From AV40 sp963817335 (GTDB lineage Bacteria; Verrucomicrobiota; Verrucomicrobiia; Chthoniobacterales; UBA10450): a DNA stretch of 64,000 bases. The stretch is taken from NCBI GenBank assembly GCA_963817335.1, contig CAWFNX010000001.1, positions 1,247,621 through 1,311,620 of the forward strand, read 5' to 3'. Shown here piece after piece: positions 53,209 to 61,084 of this stretch; position 1 is the first letter of the stretch; each line of letters starts with the position of its first letter. The translations under genes were made by a program, and so were the position numbers. The notes below the pieces were generated by a model. That model saw nothing but the letters and a program-made list of their open reading frames with translations, was not told the origin of the DNA and made no database searches.

Positions 53209-54152
53209 TACGGATTTTCAGTTGGCAGGACAAATGTTTCGCCGATTTCGCGCAGAGCGACGCGCTCCGATTGATTATGGAGAGCAGCTTCAAAGCGCTC
53301 AATCGGCTCTCGGTATGGTTCGAAACTGAGGCGGAACGTTTGGTGGTGAATCGGCATGATGAATCGTGCGCCGGCGTCGTTCGCCATCTGGACCGCTTGT
53401 TCGGGATTCGCATGCGATCGAATCCAGGGGTTGTAAGCGGCGATAGAAACGATTGCCAAATCAATCGGACCGTGCGCGCGCAGTTTGGTAAACGTCTCGG
53501 TGAACGCAGTATCGCCACCGAAAAGGATGCGGCGATCGTTTCGCTCGATCAGGTACGCGTTGTAGCCGCGATGATCGTCATGCTGCATTCGCGCACCCCA
53601 ATGTTGCACGGGCACCGCGGTGATCTCGATACCCCCGGCCGGGGTATCAATCGACTGGCTTTCGCCCCAATCCAACTGCGTAATATCGCGAAGTCGTGTC
53701 CCGTTTAGCAAATCGCCAGTGTTTCTGGCGGTGATGACTTTCGTCGATCGTCCAAATTTCCGAAGCGTGCGCCAGTCGGTGTGATCGAAATGGGCGTGCG
53801 AAAGAAGGATTATGTCGATCTTGGGAAGTTCGTCGACCGTCAGCGCGGGCGCAGTCAAACGTTTTGGGCCAATTGTGAATAGAAATGGGATCCGAATTCC
53901 GATCCGCGGAAAGAGAACAGGGTCGGTCAGAATAGTGACCCCATAGAAATTGATCAGAACTGTCGCATGTCCAAGCCAGGCCGCGGTTAATTGCCTGTCG
54001 CTCCATTCGGCTGGAGTCGGCTTGGTAAAAGCCGGCTTGATCGGCTGCCAGTTTTTCAAGATTGCTTCGCGCCACAAATAGGAAGCCCATCGGCGAACGC
54101 GGGGATTTCGGTAACTGGGCTTTACCGACACACGTTTGGTTTCAACAGACAT
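53208..54152 (-). CDS. MBL-fold metallohydrolase, NAPE-PLD/UlaG-like
   Basis: 314 residues from the ATG at 54152. Zinc motif LLSHAHFDHTDWRTLRKFG (HxHxDH), AVPVQHWGARMQHDDHRGYN, LFGGDTAFTETF and MPIHHQTFRLSFEPY, in the order of NAPE-PLD-like phospholipases and UlaG-like lactonases. N-terminal basic stretch without a clear signal. The substrate is unknown; phospholipid-derived N-acylethanolamides are one family substrate. First gene of the segment bounded by the bshA 3' repeats. Confidence 0.87.
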   Translation of the reverse strand: MSVETKRVSVKPSYRNPRVRRWASYLWREAILKNWQPIKPAFTKPTPAEWSDRQLTAAWLGHATVLINFYGVTILTDPVLFPRIGIRIPFLFTIGPKRLTAPALTVDELPKIDIILLSHAHFDHTDWRTLRKFGRSTKVITARNTGDLLNGTRLRDITQLDWGESQSIDTPAGGIEITAVPVQHWGARMQHDDHRGYNAYLIERNDRRILFGGDTAFTETFTKLRAHGPIDLAIVSIAAYNPWIRSHANPEQAVQMANDAGARFIMPIHHQTFRLSFEPYREPIERFEAALHNQSERVALREIGETFVLPTENP

Positions 54153-54354
54153 GCGAACTGCCACGAGAAAACCAATGCCGCCATCAAAGCGAGTCCGCCA
54201 CTGCAATTACGCAAGTGATTCACCATAAGGCGAAGCCGTACATTTGAATTGTTAAATCCGGCATGACTGCAAATGGTTTGCGGGAAGTTCATCGTCACCT
54301 AATCTGTTAGCGTGCGGGAATAGGGCGTGTACTGCATATTGCCCACGGAAAGCG

Positions 54355-55020
54355 ATGAGAATTCTAATCGTGGAGGACGAGCCGCGCGTCGGTCATTTTG
54401 TCGAGCGTGGTCTCAAGCAGGCCGCCTACTCCCCAACCTGGGTTCGCTCTTGCAAGCAAGCTGACGACACGTTGACAGGAGGTCCATTTGACGCGGTGAT
54501 TCTTGATCTGAGTCTGCCGGATGGCGACGGCCTGGATCTGTTGCGCGAGTGGCGCGGTACGGGTTTTGACCAGCCCGTGCTGATTCTGAGCGCGCGCGAT
54601 GCCGTGCGGGATCGGATCACAGGCTTGAACCTTGGGGCCGACGATTACCTGGCGAAACCATTTAGCTTTGAGGAACTGTTGGCCCGCGTTCGCTCGCTTC
54701 TACGTCGTCACGGCGGGAAAAAAGCTACGGTATTTAAGCATCGTGGCGTAAAGCTCGATCTGCTTTCACGGACTGTGCAACGAGACGATCAAACGATCGA
54801 ATTGACCGCGCGCGAGTTCGCGCTGCTCGAGCTGTTCATGCAGAATCCCGGCCGGGTCCTCTCCCGAACGATGATTGCGGAAAAAGTTTGGGATTCCTAT
54901 TTCGATGCCGACACTAACCTTCTCGACGTCTATATGGGCCGATTGCGCAAGAAGCTGGAGACGTCCGCGGATAAGCCTTGGTTCAAGACGCTTCGCGGAA
55001 TTGGCTACCAACTGATATGA
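54355..55020 (+). CDS. OmpR-family response regulator
   Basis: 221 residues. Receiver domain with acidic pocket (LIVEDEPRVG), phosphoacceptor Asp in AVILDLSLPDGDGLDLL near 51, Thr/Ser and Lys (LSARD, DDYLAKPFSFEELL), then a winged-helix DNA-binding domain (LTAREFALLELFMQNPGRVL, VYMGRLRKKLETSA, IGYQLI). CusR/QseB-like. Coupled to the kinase by ATGA at 55017. The likely targets are the two promoters at 56610 and 57072, which carry TTCAG direct repeats. Confidence 0.95.
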   Translation: MRILIVEDEPRVGHFVERGLKQAAYSPTWVRSCKQADDTLTGGPFDAVILDLSLPDGDGLDLLREWRGTGFDQPVLILSARDAVRDRITGLNLGADDYLAKPFSFEELLARVRSLLRRHGGKKATVFKHRGVKLDLLSRTVQRDDQTIELTAREFALLELFMQNPGRVLSRTMIAEKVWDSYFDADTNLLDVYMGRLRKKLETSADKPWFKTLRGIGYQLI

Positions 55021-56477
55021 AGTCACTAGGGTCGCGTCTGACCTACTACTATGCGCTCGTCGTTATGTGTACGGTCACTTCGACGTTGATCATTGGCTAC
55101 TTGCTTCTGCGCAACCAGCTGATTCACGGAATTGATCTCCTGAACAACGCCGAGTTTCGCGAGATTCATGATCGAGTTGAAGTTCAAAATGGTCGGATTG
55201 CGGAAGGTGATTTTTTGCGACGAGTGGGCGAGCACGCGGAGATCGACGCGCAGCTTTATTTTTTTCAGGTCCGTAGAAATGGCAAGGTGCTGTTTCGATC
55301 CCCGAACATGCGCAATGCTGTTTTCGAGACGAATCCGCGTGGCGAGACCAACTGGACTGCGACAACGGCCAAGCTCGGAGGCGTGCGGATTGGGCAATTC
55401 CCGGAAGGCGAGTTCAACGTGCAGATCGCGACGTCGTTGCGCAGCATCGAGCACTTCTCCAAGTATTATCTTCAGGCCGGCTTGGTTGTGTCGGGGGTTG
55501 CTGCGGTTCTGAGTATTATTTTTGGCCACCGCTTGAGTCGCCTGGCGCTGGACCCTATTCGACGCATCCAACGAACGGCAGAACGCATCAACGCAGATAA
55601 TCTAAGCGCGCGCATCCCTACGGACAACGCCAACGACGAGATTACAGCCTTGGCCCGCCTTCTCAATCGAATGTTCGACCGTTTGGAAGTTTCCTTCAAC
55701 CGACTCTGGCGTTTTGCCGGCGATGCATCGCACGAATTGAAAACGCCACTTTCCGTAATGCGGCTTCAATCTGAGAAGCTTCTCCTGCACGGTGATTTGC
55801 CCGCTAATCAACAAGAAGTCGTTCAACAACAACTTGAAGGCATCAATCGACTAAGCTCCGTGATTGAAAAGCTTCTGTTCCTTGCCAAATCCGACGTCGG
55901 CGGAATCCGCCCCAACCTAAAGTCACAGAACACCGCCAAGTTCATCCAACATTTCCGCGAGGATGCTCAGATCCTTTGCGAGGATCAGGGCATCTCCCTT
56001 GAAGTCACGCGAAATGAAAGTTTGCCAGCCATGTTTGACGCTACGCTGCTTCGTCAAGTCCTGTTCAATCTGCTGACCAATGCGCTGCGCGTTACTCCAG
56101 CCGGAGGCTGTATCACAGTTGCATCATGGCGAGATGACGGGTGCTGGAAAGTGAAGATCGAAGATACTGGACCCGGCTTGCCCAGAGTGGACTTGCAAAA
56201 AATCTTTGAACCTTTCATACGTGCTCACTCGACTGGCGAGCCTGATTCACACGACGACAAGGGAGTGGGTCTGGGTCTCGCCATTTGTCGCAGCGTGATC
56301 GAGATCCACCAAGGAAACATTCGCGCCGAGAATCGCCAGCCTGGGCCGGGACTTCGCGTCTCCTTTGAACTGCCACTTGTTGCAAAGCAGGAGGACGATT
56401 CGGAGGAGCTTGTACAAACTTCGGAGGCCGAAGAGGCCGAAAGCTTGACGCACGGTGAGTCGGAAGAACTCGTTTGA
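55017..56477 (+). CDS. Sensor histidine kinase
   Basis: 486 residues from the ATG at 55017. Two membrane helices (ALVVMCTVTSTLIIGYLLL near 15, LVVSGVAAVLSIIFG near 165) enclose a sensor domain of about 130 residues. Then HAMP (HRLSRLALDPIRRIQR), the phosphoacceptor His in DASHELKTPLSVMRLQ, the N box LFNLLTNALRVTPAGG, G1 DTGPGLP and G2 GVGLGLAICRSVIEIHQG. The C-terminal tail is rich in Glu/Ser. The layout is that of CusS/QseC-type kinases; the signal is unknown. Confidence 0.94.
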   Translation: MKSLGSRLTYYYALVVMCTVTSTLIIGYLLLRNQLIHGIDLLNNAEFREIHDRVEVQNGRIAEGDFLRRVGEHAEIDAQLYFFQVRRNGKVLFRSPNMRNAVFETNPRGETNWTATTAKLGGVRIGQFPEGEFNVQIATSLRSIEHFSKYYLQAGLVVSGVAAVLSIIFGHRLSRLALDPIRRIQRTAERINADNLSARIPTDNANDEITALARLLNRMFDRLEVSFNRLWRFAGDASHELKTPLSVMRLQSEKLLLHGDLPANQQEVVQQQLEGINRLSSVIEKLLFLAKSDVGGIRPNLKSQNTAKFIQHFREDAQILCEDQGISLEVTRNESLPAMFDATLLRQVLFNLLTNALRVTPAGGCITVASWRDDGCWKVKIEDTGPGLPRVDLQKIFEPFIRAHSTGEPDSHDDKGVGLGLAICRSVIEIHQGNIRAENRQPGPGLRVSFELPLVAKQEDDSEELVQTSEAEEAESLTHGESEELV

Positions 56478-56609
56478 AGCTCTTGTACAGAACGCCACAA
56501 CGAGTTGCTCTTAGCGAAATCGCAGAGACTTTAGCTTAACGATTTCGTAGCAGGTCGGACAAGATTCACGAATCGATCCGTCGCACGTCGTTCACCGTGC
56601 AGGGCCAAA

Positions 56610-56669
56610 CTGAAAGAAAATTCAGCCTCCCTTCAGCTTTCATTTAATGCCCCCGGTTAAAGGTTGGCC
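56610..56669 (+). promoter_or_regulatory. Putative response-regulator promoter 1
   Basis: ACTGAAAGAAAATTCAG followed by CCTCCC and TTCAG: two TTCAG at 56621 and 56632, 11 bp apart, as expected for an OmpR-type dimer on one face of the helix. The module is repeated at 57072-57131 with the same distance to the start codon, including the GTTGGCC that precedes both ATGs. The rest of the 190-bp gap after the kinase gene is featureless. Confidence 0.65.
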
Positions 56670-56942
56670 ATGGACAAGTTGAGAAACCAACCGTCATTGC
56701 AAATTCGCGGCTGTGAAGACGAGACTGCGCTGAAAATCCTTGGAGGCAATGTTCGCCGGGAACGAGTGGCGCGCTCGATTAGTCAGGAAAAGGTGGCTCT
56801 ATTAACCGGTTTAAATATCCGTACGATTTGCAAGATAGAGGCCGGCGAGCTCAATATTCGATGGGAGACCATCCAACGGCTTCGGCAGGCGATCGGATGT
56901 TCCTTGTCTCGACTTGTTGAAGGAACTGGCAAGGGGACGTGA
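56670..56942 (+). CDS. Small XRE-type helix-turn-helix protein
   Basis: 90 residues from the ATG at 56670. HTH domain from about 28 to 84: GGNVRRERVARSISQEKVAL (helix 1-2), LLTGLNIRTICKIEAGELNI (recognition helix), WETIQRLRQAIGCSLSRLVE. Pattern like the XRE/Cro family regulators. No effector domain. It sits just after the kinase and is preceded by a promoter module matching that of the YceI gene, so it probably belongs to the regulon. Confidence 0.85.
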   Translation: MDKLRNQPSLQIRGCEDETALKILGGNVRRERVARSISQEKVALLTGLNIRTICKIEAGELNIRWETIQRLRQAIGCSLSRLVEGTGKGT

Positions 56943-57071
56943 AACTGACGGGCTTATTCTCTCTATTGCTGTCTCTTGTCCGCTCGGTTTGCTGTGACAG
57001 GTCAGACAATTCTGAGGGCATGCCAGGCTATTCAGTTTCCGACGCGCCGTCTCCCACCGACGCGGCCAAAA

Positions 57072-57131
57072 CTGAAAGAAAATTCAGGATTACTTCAGCT
57101 TCCGTTTAGCTCCCTGGCTTACGAGTTGGCC
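57072..57131 (+). promoter_or_regulatory. Putative response-regulator promoter 2
   Basis: ACTGAAAGAAAATTCAG followed by GATTAC and TTCAG: TTCAG at 57083 and 57094, again 11 bp apart and again 49 bp from the first TTCAG to the ATG. The conserved positions include the inverted CTGAA before the first TTCAG. Confidence 0.65.
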
Positions 57132-57764
57132 ATGCTCTTGCGACTCCCGGTTATGAGTAGTCCTCGACTTGTTGCCACCAGATTACTGGTAGCCTACCTC
57201 TCTGGTTTAGCTGCATACGGAGAGACGTTGCCCCTCGACCCAAAGGGCAGCTCCTTAACCTTCGACGGCGAAGCGTTTCTTCACAATTTCCGCGGCGAGG
57301 CAAAAGAGTTCAACGGCAATGCCGTTCTCGATCGGGAGGCGGTCCCGCCGATTCAAAGAGCGACTCTGCATTTCGAGATGGCTGGCTTGACCACCTTTAA
57401 TGAACAACGCGATCTGAACATGCGCACTTGGCTCAACATTAAGGTGCATCCCGAAGCGACGTTCCAACTGGAGAGCGTCAAAGTGCTCACCGGCGATTAC
57501 AAGACGGCAAGTCCTGCCCAGCCGGCGAAGTTCGCAGTATTCGGCACGCTCACTCTCAATGGCGTAAAACAGCCGCTCTCCGGGATTGCGCAGGGTTGGC
57601 GAGAAAACGATCGGGTAATTGTTGCCGGCGAAACCACCGTGGACACGATGAAGTACGGTTTGCCGCAGATCAGAGAGATGGTTCTCACCGTTGGCAAAAA
57701 CGTAAAAACCGCCTTCCGTTTCTCGTTCGTCCTGCCGAGCGATTACGCCATGGGTAAGCCTTAG
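57132..57764 (+). CDS. YceI-family periplasmic lipocalin-like protein
   Basis: 210 residues from the ATG at 57132, chosen because the start context matches the twin promoter module; an ATG at 57153 is possible. Signal-like N terminus (LVATRLLVAYLSGLAAYGE). YceI fold: LDPKGSSLTFDGEAFLHNFR, GETTVDTMKYGLPQIREM, and beta strands between. YceI proteins bind polyisoprenoid or other long lipids in the periplasm and often respond to stress. Here it probably belongs to the regulon of the adjacent two-component system. The stretch 56943-57131 holds only the promoter. Confidence 0.87.
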   Translation: MLLRLPVMSSPRLVATRLLVAYLSGLAAYGETLPLDPKGSSLTFDGEAFLHNFRGEAKEFNGNAVLDREAVPPIQRATLHFEMAGLTTFNEQRDLNMRTWLNIKVHPEATFQLESVKVLTGDYKTASPAQPAKFAVFGTLTLNGVKQPLSGIAQGWRENDRVIVAGETTVDTMKYGLPQIREMVLTVGKNVKTAFRFSFVLPSDYAMGKP

Positions 57765-57806
57765 GCCTGATATTTTAATTTAGTTCTTTAAATCAGTTAT
57801 AAAAGT

Positions 57807-58946
57807 ATGGGTGCCGGAAATATTGGGATTGTCGGAGGAGGGATTGGTGGAATTGCTGCGGCCGTAGCGCTTCATCGCATCGGCATCGATGTGTCCGTTT
57901 ACGAGCGAGCGGAGCAACTGCGCGAAGTCGGCGCGGGAATGATGCTTTGGCCAAACGCCACTCGAGTTTTGCGCGAGCTGGGCCTTCTCGAACAGGTGAT
58001 GGCGCACAGCGGCCGGAACACCCATTTTCTGGTTCGAAAAAGCACCGGAAGAATTTTAATGAGCATTGCGTTGGGACAATTCGAAGTCCCTGCCGTTTGC
58101 ATGCGCCGCGCCGATCTCTTGTCCATCTTGTTGGGCGCCTTGCCAAACGAGTGTTTGCATCTCGGAAGAGAGTTCGAGCGGTTGAAACAATTGGACGGTA
58201 AGGTTCGGCTCTATTTTAAAGACGGTCCGGACGTCGAGCATGATGCAGTTATCGGTGCCGACGGCATTCGGTCCCGGATCCGGACGCAACTCTTCGGAGC
58301 TTCGGACCCACTCTACCGAGGCTACACAGTCTGGCGCGGTTTGGCCCGATACGAGGGCACTGCAATCACGCCAGGGTTCAACAGTGAATCATGGGGAAAA
58401 GGAATGCGATTCGGAATCCTCAATACCGGCCATCGGAGATATACATGGTACGCGACCGCCAATGTTTCTCCGCACCATCTCGACGGACCGAACGGCCGGA
58501 AACAAGAGCTGCAACGGTTGTTTTCCGGATGGCACGAACCGATCGCTGATTTTCTCGACGCGACCAACGAAAATGAAATTCTAAAGAACGGCGCGCGTGA
58601 TTGTGCGCCGCTTAAACAATGGGGCGAGGGATTAGTGACATTGCTCGGAGACGCGGCGCATCCGTGCACGCCGAATCTCGGGCAAGGCGGCTGCATGGCG
58701 CTTGAGGATGCTCTTGTTCTGGCCAAAAGCATAAAGGACGAGATGTCTCTGCACGACGCGTTGCGTCGCTACGAATTGCGGCGCGTCAATCGAACCAGGC
58801 ACATTCAGCAGCGATCCCTGTTGATGGGTTACATCGGACAGTGGCAGCACCCGATCTTCGTAGCTGGACGCCACATCGTCACGCGCATGCTTCCGGCAAA
58901 AATATTCGAACACAACCTGCGCAAGGTTTACTCCTACCAAACGTGA
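57807..58946 (+). CDS. FAD-dependent monooxygenase (aromatic hydroxylase/zeaxanthin-epoxidase type)
   Basis: 379 residues. Three FAD motifs: IGIVGGGIGGIAAAVALHRI at the start (GxGxxG), VIGADGIRSRIRTQLFG (DG motif), and TLLGDAAHPCTPNLGQGG with CMALEDALVLAKSI (GDAxHP). Group A flavin monooxygenases hydroxylate aromatic rings or epoxidise isoprenoids; this one resembles the salicylate hydroxylase and zeaxanthin epoxidase side. No carotenoid genes nearby apart from the CrtI-like gene 43 kb away. The next gene starts 5 bp after its stop. Confidence 0.88.
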   Translation: MGAGNIGIVGGGIGGIAAAVALHRIGIDVSVYERAEQLREVGAGMMLWPNATRVLRELGLLEQVMAHSGRNTHFLVRKSTGRILMSIALGQFEVPAVCMRRADLLSILLGALPNECLHLGREFERLKQLDGKVRLYFKDGPDVEHDAVIGADGIRSRIRTQLFGASDPLYRGYTVWRGLARYEGTAITPGFNSESWGKGMRFGILNTGHRRYTWYATANVSPHHLDGPNGRKQELQRLFSGWHEPIADFLDATNENEILKNGARDCAPLKQWGEGLVTLLGDAAHPCTPNLGQGGCMALEDALVLAKSIKDEMSLHDALRRYELRRVNRTRHIQQRSLLMGYIGQWQHPIFVAGRHIVTRMLPAKIFEHNLRKVYSYQT

Positions 58947-58951
58947 TTTTC

Positions 58952-59791
58952 ATGCGCCCGACGCTCAGCGCCGTTCTCGTTCTCGTAACTTCGATCGGAA
59001 CCGCATTCGCCAATGATACCAACCTCAAATCGGACGAAGTTTATTCCGCCTGGTTGCAGATGTATGATCTGAAATTCGACGAAGCGCATCGCCAATTGGC
59101 ACGTTGGCAGGAAGCGCACCCCGATGATTCGCTCGGACCGGCCTCGGATGCTGCTGCCTATCTTTTTTCGGAGTTAACGCGACTGGGTTCTCTCGAATCT
59201 GCGCTTTTTGTCGACGACAACCGCTTCAAAACTCGGAAGACGCTGGACGCCGACCCGACAGTGAAAACTTCCTTTAACGAACGGATCGACCAAGCCGACC
59301 GACTGGCGGATACCGCACTTCAGACATCGAATGTCGACCCTCGCGCGCTTTTCGTGAAGACCCTGACGCATGGGTTACGCGCCGATTATGTCGCGCTGAT
59401 CGATGGACGCGGCGTAAAAGCCTTATCCTACACGAAAGCGGGCCGCATTTACGCGGAACGATTGCTCGCGGCCGATCCGCAGGCATTTGATGCCTACCTT
59501 GGGCCGGGAGTTGAAAATTACTTGCTCAGTTTGAAGCCGATCGCGCTTCGGGTTTTGCTAAGGCTCACCGGATCTCAAGTCGACCGGGAAGCAGGTCTGG
59601 AGAAGTTAGCAAAGACTGCGTCGCAAGGGTACTATTTAGAGCCCTTTGCCAAACTACTCTTGGCCGTTGCCGCGCTGCGTGACAACCAGCCTGAAAAAGC
59701 TCGCGGGATCCTGGCCGAGCTACACCAACGTTTTCCCGACAACGAACTTTACGCGCTCGAGTTGAGCCGGCTCACTTCAACGCCCCAGTAG
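58952..59791 (+). CDS. Secreted TPR-like hypothetical protein
   Basis: 279 residues from the ATG at 58952 with signal peptide (TLSAVLVLVTSIGTAFANDT). The rest is helical pairs with TPR-like spacing (MYDLKFDEAHRQLARWQEAH at the N terminus, AAYLFSELTRLGSLESALF, and LRDNQPEKARGILAELHQR with FPDNELY at the C terminus). Probably periplasmic. No named family. Between the monooxygenase (5 bp) and the methyltransferase (6 bp), so one transcript. Confidence 0.75.
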   Translation: MRPTLSAVLVLVTSIGTAFANDTNLKSDEVYSAWLQMYDLKFDEAHRQLARWQEAHPDDSLGPASDAAAYLFSELTRLGSLESALFVDDNRFKTRKTLDADPTVKTSFNERIDQADRLADTALQTSNVDPRALFVKTLTHGLRADYVALIDGRGVKALSYTKAGRIYAERLLAADPQAFDAYLGPGVENYLLSLKPIALRVLLRLTGSQVDREAGLEKLAKTASQGYYLEPFAKLLLAVAALRDNQPEKARGILAELHQRFPDNELYALELSRLTSTPQ

Positions 59792-59797
59792 ACATTA

Positions 59798-60631
59798 ATG
59801 CAATCGCCGCAATTTAAGGTTGATACGCGCGAGGTCCAAAAACATTACGATCACTTGTCGCGCTTTTACCGAATGTTGTGGGGCGAGCACCTTCATCACG
59901 GCTACTGGGAAAACGGCGAATCGATCGAGCGGGCCCAAATAAAGCTGATGGAACATCTCGCCGAAAAAGCACAGATCGCCCCGGGTTCGCACGTTCTGGA
60001 CATCGGTTGCGGTATTGGCGGGTCAGCACTCTGGTTGGCCGATCAATACGAGTGTCGCGTTACCGGACTTACAATCAGTCCCGTCCAGGCAAGGATGGCG
60101 ACGAAGAAAGCGAAATCAAAAGGACTGGCCAACCGGGTGAAGTTCCTGGTCACTGATGCGAACACCTGGCAACCGCAATCTGAAAGTGTGGACGTCGTCT
60201 GGATCATGGAAAGCAGCGAGCATTTCGAAAATAAAAAGGACTTTTTCGCTCGCTGCGCCCGCGCATTGAAACCGGGCGGCGTCCTTGCGGTCTGCGCCTG
60301 GCTTCGAGGAGAACAATCGGAAAAAGAACAACAATTGGTCGCGGCAATTGCAGAGGCGATGTTCAGCGCGAGCCTTGATACCCTCAGTCAGTACGCAGAG
60401 TGGATGCGGCAGGCGAACCTGGAAGTAGAGACGGCGAAAGATATTACTCGGAACGTGGTTCCAACCTGGAAGTATTGTTCGCGGATGGCAGAACGGTTGC
60501 CATTAAGATGGCTGCTACGTTTCGCTGATGCTCCTACCCAGCGATTCGTGAAATCATTTCCACTAATGACAGAAGCCTATACCACGGGTGCGATGGCGTT
60601 CGGTCTTTTCGCCGCGCGGAAGCAGGCCTGA
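59798..60631 (+). CDS. SAM-dependent methyltransferase, tocopherol/sarcosine-type
   Basis: 277 residues. N-terminal HYDHLSRFYRMLWGEHLHHG and YW with the class I fold: VLDIGCGIGGSALWLADQ (motif I), GLTISPVQARMATKKAKSKG, FLVTDANTWQPQSESVDVVW, ESSEHFENKKDFFARCARALK and PGGVLAVCAW. Closest by pattern to gamma-tocopherol and related small-molecule methyltransferases. C-terminal region (AYTTGAMAFGLFAARKQ) is also shared with those. With the flavin monooxygenase upstream, a role in modifying an isoprenoid or quinone is plausible. Last intact gene before the bshA remnant. Confidence 0.88.
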   Translation: MQSPQFKVDTREVQKHYDHLSRFYRMLWGEHLHHGYWENGESIERAQIKLMEHLAEKAQIAPGSHVLDIGCGIGGSALWLADQYECRVTGLTISPVQARMATKKAKSKGLANRVKFLVTDANTWQPQSESVDVVWIMESSEHFENKKDFFARCARALKPGGVLAVCAWLRGEQSEKEQQLVAAIAEAMFSASLDTLSQYAEWMRQANLEVETAKDITRNVVPTWKYCSRMAERLPLRWLLRFADAPTQRFVKSFPLMTEAYTTGAMAFGLFAARKQA

Positions 60632-60660
60632 GGGGTTGCAGTTCTTTACGGCCCCGCCTT

Positions 60661-60806
60661 GCGCGGAGCCTCGGCGAGCAGGGGAGAAAGCACGTCGTCG
60701 ACAAATTCTCAGCGGACATAATCGTCGACCGCTACGAAACTCTCTACCGTCGGGTGAAAAGCAAAAATCGCAGAGGGAAATCGCTCCGGCGGTAGAATTC
60801 GGCGCT
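60661..60806 (+). pseudogene. Truncated 3' end of a second bshA copy (direct repeat copy B)
   Basis: Codes in frame for LGEQGRKHVVDKFSADIIVD and continues RYETLYRRVKSKNRRGKSLR to a stop at 60793-60795, matching the BshA C terminus. Most differences from copy A keep the residue or are conservative, so the fragment diverged under selection as a gene before it was cut. No 5' part exists here. Confidence 0.85.
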
Positions 60807-61084
60807 GTCTTCCCCTGTATTTTGCCGCACTGAAGCGGCTTACACCTGAGTAATCAAGCGAACTCGGCCACTACTCGCGCCGACCCTTTCACTGCCAGTT
60901 GCTGGCAATTTTGCTGGCAACTGGAAAACGAAAAGCAAACTCGATAGTGGGTTTGAGCCCTGTAGGCTCAGAGATTGCGGTAATTCGTTAGGCATGGTCT
61001 CCGCCAACGAGCTCGCTTTTTCGAGCCTTAGCCGGTGGTGGAAGGATTAGTCAGTAACCGATCGCACACCAGATATGTGGATTC
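60807..61084. other. Non-coding gap with small inverted repeats
   Basis: No open frame with coding character on either strand. It contains two copies of the palindromic TTGCTGGCAA (60899-60908 and 60911-60920, 12 bp apart) inside a larger inverted repeat CCAGTTGC/GCAACTGG, and a hairpin TGAGCC-CTGTA-GGCTCA (60954-60970). These could be operator or terminator sites; no tRNA was recognised. Confidence 0.5.

Noticed and set aside
60940..61050. Possible tRNA or tRNA remnant near GTTTGAGCCC
   Set aside because: No cloverleaf can be built; only a short hairpin is present.
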